DNA of 64,000 bases. Source: an uncultured Lachnospiraceae bacterium (GTDB lineage Bacteria > Bacillota > Clostridia > Lachnospirales > Lachnospiraceae). The translations under genes were made by a program, and so were the position numbers. The notes under the pieces are model-generated. The model searched no databases, had not been told where the DNA came from, and saw only the letters and a program-made list of their open reading frames with translations. Shown here one piece after another: positions 62,801-64,000 of this stretch. The DNA is taken from the NCBI GenBank assembly GCA_945949045.1, contig CAMFDG010000006.1, forward strand, positions 1 to 64,000, given 5' to 3'. Position 1 is the first letter of the stretch, and each line of letters starts with the position of its first letter.

Positions 62801-64000
62801 ATATGCCGGATAAGCTTTGTCCACGTTGCGGAAAGCCACTTTCCAAGGAAGGATTTGACATACCCTTTGAGACCTTCTTAGGTTTCAAGGGCAATAAGGA
62901 GCCGGATATCGATCTGAATTTCTCGGGAGAGTATCAGAGTAAGGCTCACAAATATACGGAGGTAATCTTCGGGGAAGGCCAGACCTTCAAAGCCGGCACC
63001 ATCGGTACGCTGGCAGACAAGACCGCTTTCGGTTATGTGAAAAATTATTATGAGGAGAGGGGCGTACATAAAAGAAATTGTGAGATTGACCGCATCGTGC
63101 AGGGCTGTGTGGGAGTCAGAAGAACCACCGGACAGCATCCGGGCGGCATTGTGGTGCTGCCCATGGGTGAGCAGATCTATACCTTTACACCGATCCAGCA
63201 TCCGGCGAATGATATGACGGTGGATATTACCACCACCCATTTTGATTATCACAGTATTGACCATAATCTGCTCAAGCTGGATATTCTCGGACACGACGAT
63301 CCCACCATGATCCGTATGCTGCAGGATCTCACCGGCGTGGATCCGACACAGATTCCACTGGATGATCCGGCGGTAATGTCACTGTTTCAGAATACGTCTG
63401 CTCTGGGGGTTACTCCGGAGGAACTGGACGGCTGCCAGCTGGGAGCTCTGGGAATTCCGGAATTTGGTACGGATTTTGCCATGGGCATGCTGATCGATAC
63501 CCAGCCCAGGGAGTTTTCGGATCTGATCCGGATCGCGGGCCTTTCCCACGGTACGGATGTATGGCTGGGCAATGCCCAGACCCTGATCCAGGAGAAAAAG
63601 GCAACGATTTCCACCGCCATCTGTACCCGTGACGATATTATGATTTATCTGATCAGCATGGGGCTGGATTCAGAGGAATCCTTTAAAATCATGGAGGCGG
63701 TCCGCAAAGGAATGGTGGCAAAGGGAAAATGCGACAAGTGGCCGGAGTGGAAGCAGGATATGATCGATCACGGAGTTCCGGACTGGTATATATGGTCCTG
63801 TGAGAAGATCAAATACATGTTTCCGAAGGCCCATGCCGCTGCCTACGTTATGATGGCGTGGCGGATCGCCTACTGCAAGGTGTTTTATCCCCTGGCCTAC
63901 TATGCTGCGTATTTTTCCATTCGCGCCACAGGCTTTTCCTATGAACTCATGTGTCAGGGAAAGGAGAAGCTGGAGGTCTATATGAAGGACTTTCAGCGGA
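59821..64000 (+). CDS. polC: DNA polymerase III alpha subunit, PolC type (3' end beyond the window)
   Basis: This open frame of about 1393 codons runs off the window end, so it is absent from the ORF track. It encodes the Gram-positive replicative polymerase. In order it shows an N-terminal domain, an OB-fold (about 295-375), the PHP domain (VELHCHTKMSDMDGVS near 397) interrupted by a DnaQ-like proofreading exonuclease (VVFDLETTGFSPES near 483), then the polymerase region with a four-cysteine zinc site (CKHC and CPRC) and FLGFKGNKEPDIDLNFSGEYQ (quoted in part). The last residues in the window are still in the fingers region; the tail of some 100 residues is missing. Confidence 0.97.
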   Translation, partial: MAKAFKEAFPTLQLSEELQGLLETAEVTKISANREYTHIRIYLRARRLIFKKNIWQLEKEIASQIFKNKEIWVTVIESFELSEQYTPQSLMEIYRDSILDELESYSILEYNALRTAQMEFDSPKHMKLILDDTIIARERSDEILEFLEKVVCERCGMDFIITPVLREHQESKYRKNSEIQIEQEVAEISRRVRSVLQSQGAEAGMEPAGNQEPVISGKDGGFEKKADAGGQPVDKSGQTAKSEAGKRTTAYTKKGEFRRKFERDHQNKSMNPDVLYGRDFEEEPTPIEKIDGPIGEVVIRGEVLSVDTREIRNEKTIIIFSMTDFTDTIVLKVFAKNEDVPELLKGISTGKFIKVKGVATIDKFDSDLTIGSIVGIKKTADFRTVRVDNSAQKRVELHCHTKMSDMDGVSDVKDIVKRAMKWGHKAIAITDHGDVQAFPDANHTVEGNEDFKVIYGVEAYLVDDLKDIVTDSGNQSLDGDYVVFDLETTGFSPESNRIIEIGAVKVQEGKITDRFSTFVNPKVPIPFRIEQLTSINDSMVIDAPAIEQVLPEFMEFCKGCVMVAHNADFDMSFIKKNCLRQGMECRPTIVDTVGLARILLPNLNRFKLDTVAKALGVSLDNHHRAVDDAGCTAEIFVKFIEMLKARGITALDEVNRLGSSSVENVQKLPTYHAIILATCDQGRTNLYRLVSLAHIKYYNRRPRIPKSEFLKYRDGLLIGSACEAGELYRAILNARPQEEIARLVEFYDYLEIQPLGNNAFLVRDEDSPVASEEDLIEINKKIVKLGEEFHKPVVATCDVHFLDPEDEIYRRIIMCGQGFKDADEQAPLYLRTTEEMLKEFEYLGSEKAEEVVITNPNRIADMCERISPVRPDKCPPVIENSDQMLRDICYNKAHKMYGDPLPEIVQERLERELNSIISNGYAVMYIIAQKLVWKSNEDGYLVGSRGSVGSSFVATMAGITEVNPLHAHYLCKHCKYSDFDSELVQSYSGRGGCDMPDKLCPRCGKPLSKEGFDIPFETFLGFKGNKEPDIDLNFSGEYQSKAHKYTEVIFGEGQTFKAGTIGTLADKTAFGYVKNYYEERGVHKRNCEIDRIVQGCVGVRRTTGQHPGGIVVLPMGEQIYTFTPIQHPANDMTVDITTTHFDYHSIDHNLLKLDILGHDDPTMIRMLQDLTGVDPTQIPLDDPAVMSLFQNTSALGVTPEELDGCQLGALGIPEFGTDFAMGMLIDTQPREFSDLIRIAGLSHGTDVWLGNAQTLIQEKKATISTAICTRDDIMIYLISMGLDSEESFKIMEAVRKGMVAKGKCDKWPEWKQDMIDHGVPDWYIWSCEKIKYMFPKAHAAAYVMMAWRIAYCKVFYPLAYYAAYFSIRATGFSYELMCQGKEKLEVYMKDFQR

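Noticed and set aside
1-64000. Prophage, integrative element, tRNA or rRNA genes
   Set aside because: I found no integrase, transposase, phage structural gene, tRNA cloverleaf or rRNA segment by reading; short RNAs could still be missed without a covariance search.

Overview
The window looks like a chromosome segment from a motile, spore-forming member of the Lachnospiraceae (Clostridia), in the general neighbourhood of Roseburia and its flagellated relatives. This rests on gene content and order: spoIVB and sigK for sporulation, codY, a Gram-positive type fla/che cluster with FliY, CheC, CheD and FlhF/FlhG, a PolC-type replicase, and clostridial small families (DUF1292, DUF5662). Base composition is moderate and even, and no integrase, transposase or phage gene is visible. 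The genus is an inference.

Region 1 (1-8.3 kb) starts with the tail of tlyA and runs nadK, argR, recN, spoIVB, the usual clostridial order, then gltX from its own promoter and a short UvrD/PcrA-type helicase. Between that helicase and a converging DUF1292 gene lies a gene-free 336-bp multi-branched inverted-repeat element with almost perfect 50-bp outer arms.

Region 2 (8.3-17.7 kb) holds the DUF1292 gene, diverging from a GH13/isoamylase-like gene through two promoters that appear to share one palindromic -35 hexamer. It continues with a DUF5662 gene, an uninterrupted sigK, a comM(yifB)-dprA-topA run, and codY. The codY promoter carries a 13/15 match to a CodY box.

Region 3 (17.7-49.8 kb) is a nearly complete flagellar and chemotaxis locus in the Bacillus subtilis order: flgB flgC fliE-fliJ, a YlxF/MotE-like gene, fliK flgD, a TIGR02530-type gene, flgE, then (after a terminator and a new promoter) motA motB fliL fliM fliY fliO-fliR flhB flhA flhF flhG, a PilZ gene, cheB cheA cheW cheC cheD, a small membrane protein, sigD, a small soluble protein, a SwrB-like gene and a truncated MltG-like gene. 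The cheY and flbD genes found in the equivalent Bacillus/clostridial clusters are absent here. Two perfect 15-bp stem-loops without U-tracts sit at the flgB/flgC and cheW/cheC junctions.

Region 4 (49.8-64 kb) is the conserved housekeeping run rpsB tsf ... pyrH frr uppS cdsA dxr rseP ispG polC (polC cut by the window end). It covers translation, pyrimidine nucleotides, isoprenoid and phospholipid synthesis, membrane proteolysis and replication. A NodB-type deacetylase homologue and a bactofilin are inserted between tsf and pyrH. Their promoter is the only one visible upstream of pyrH.

I see no wholly new multi-gene system. The items most worth following are the inverted-repeat element, two enzyme homologues that have lost catalytic or metal-binding residues (the GH13 and the deacetylase), the shared -35 divergent promoter, and several overlapping regulatory signals (CodY box, -10 inverted repeat at the fla promoter, rpsB promoter buried in a terminator-like hairpin).
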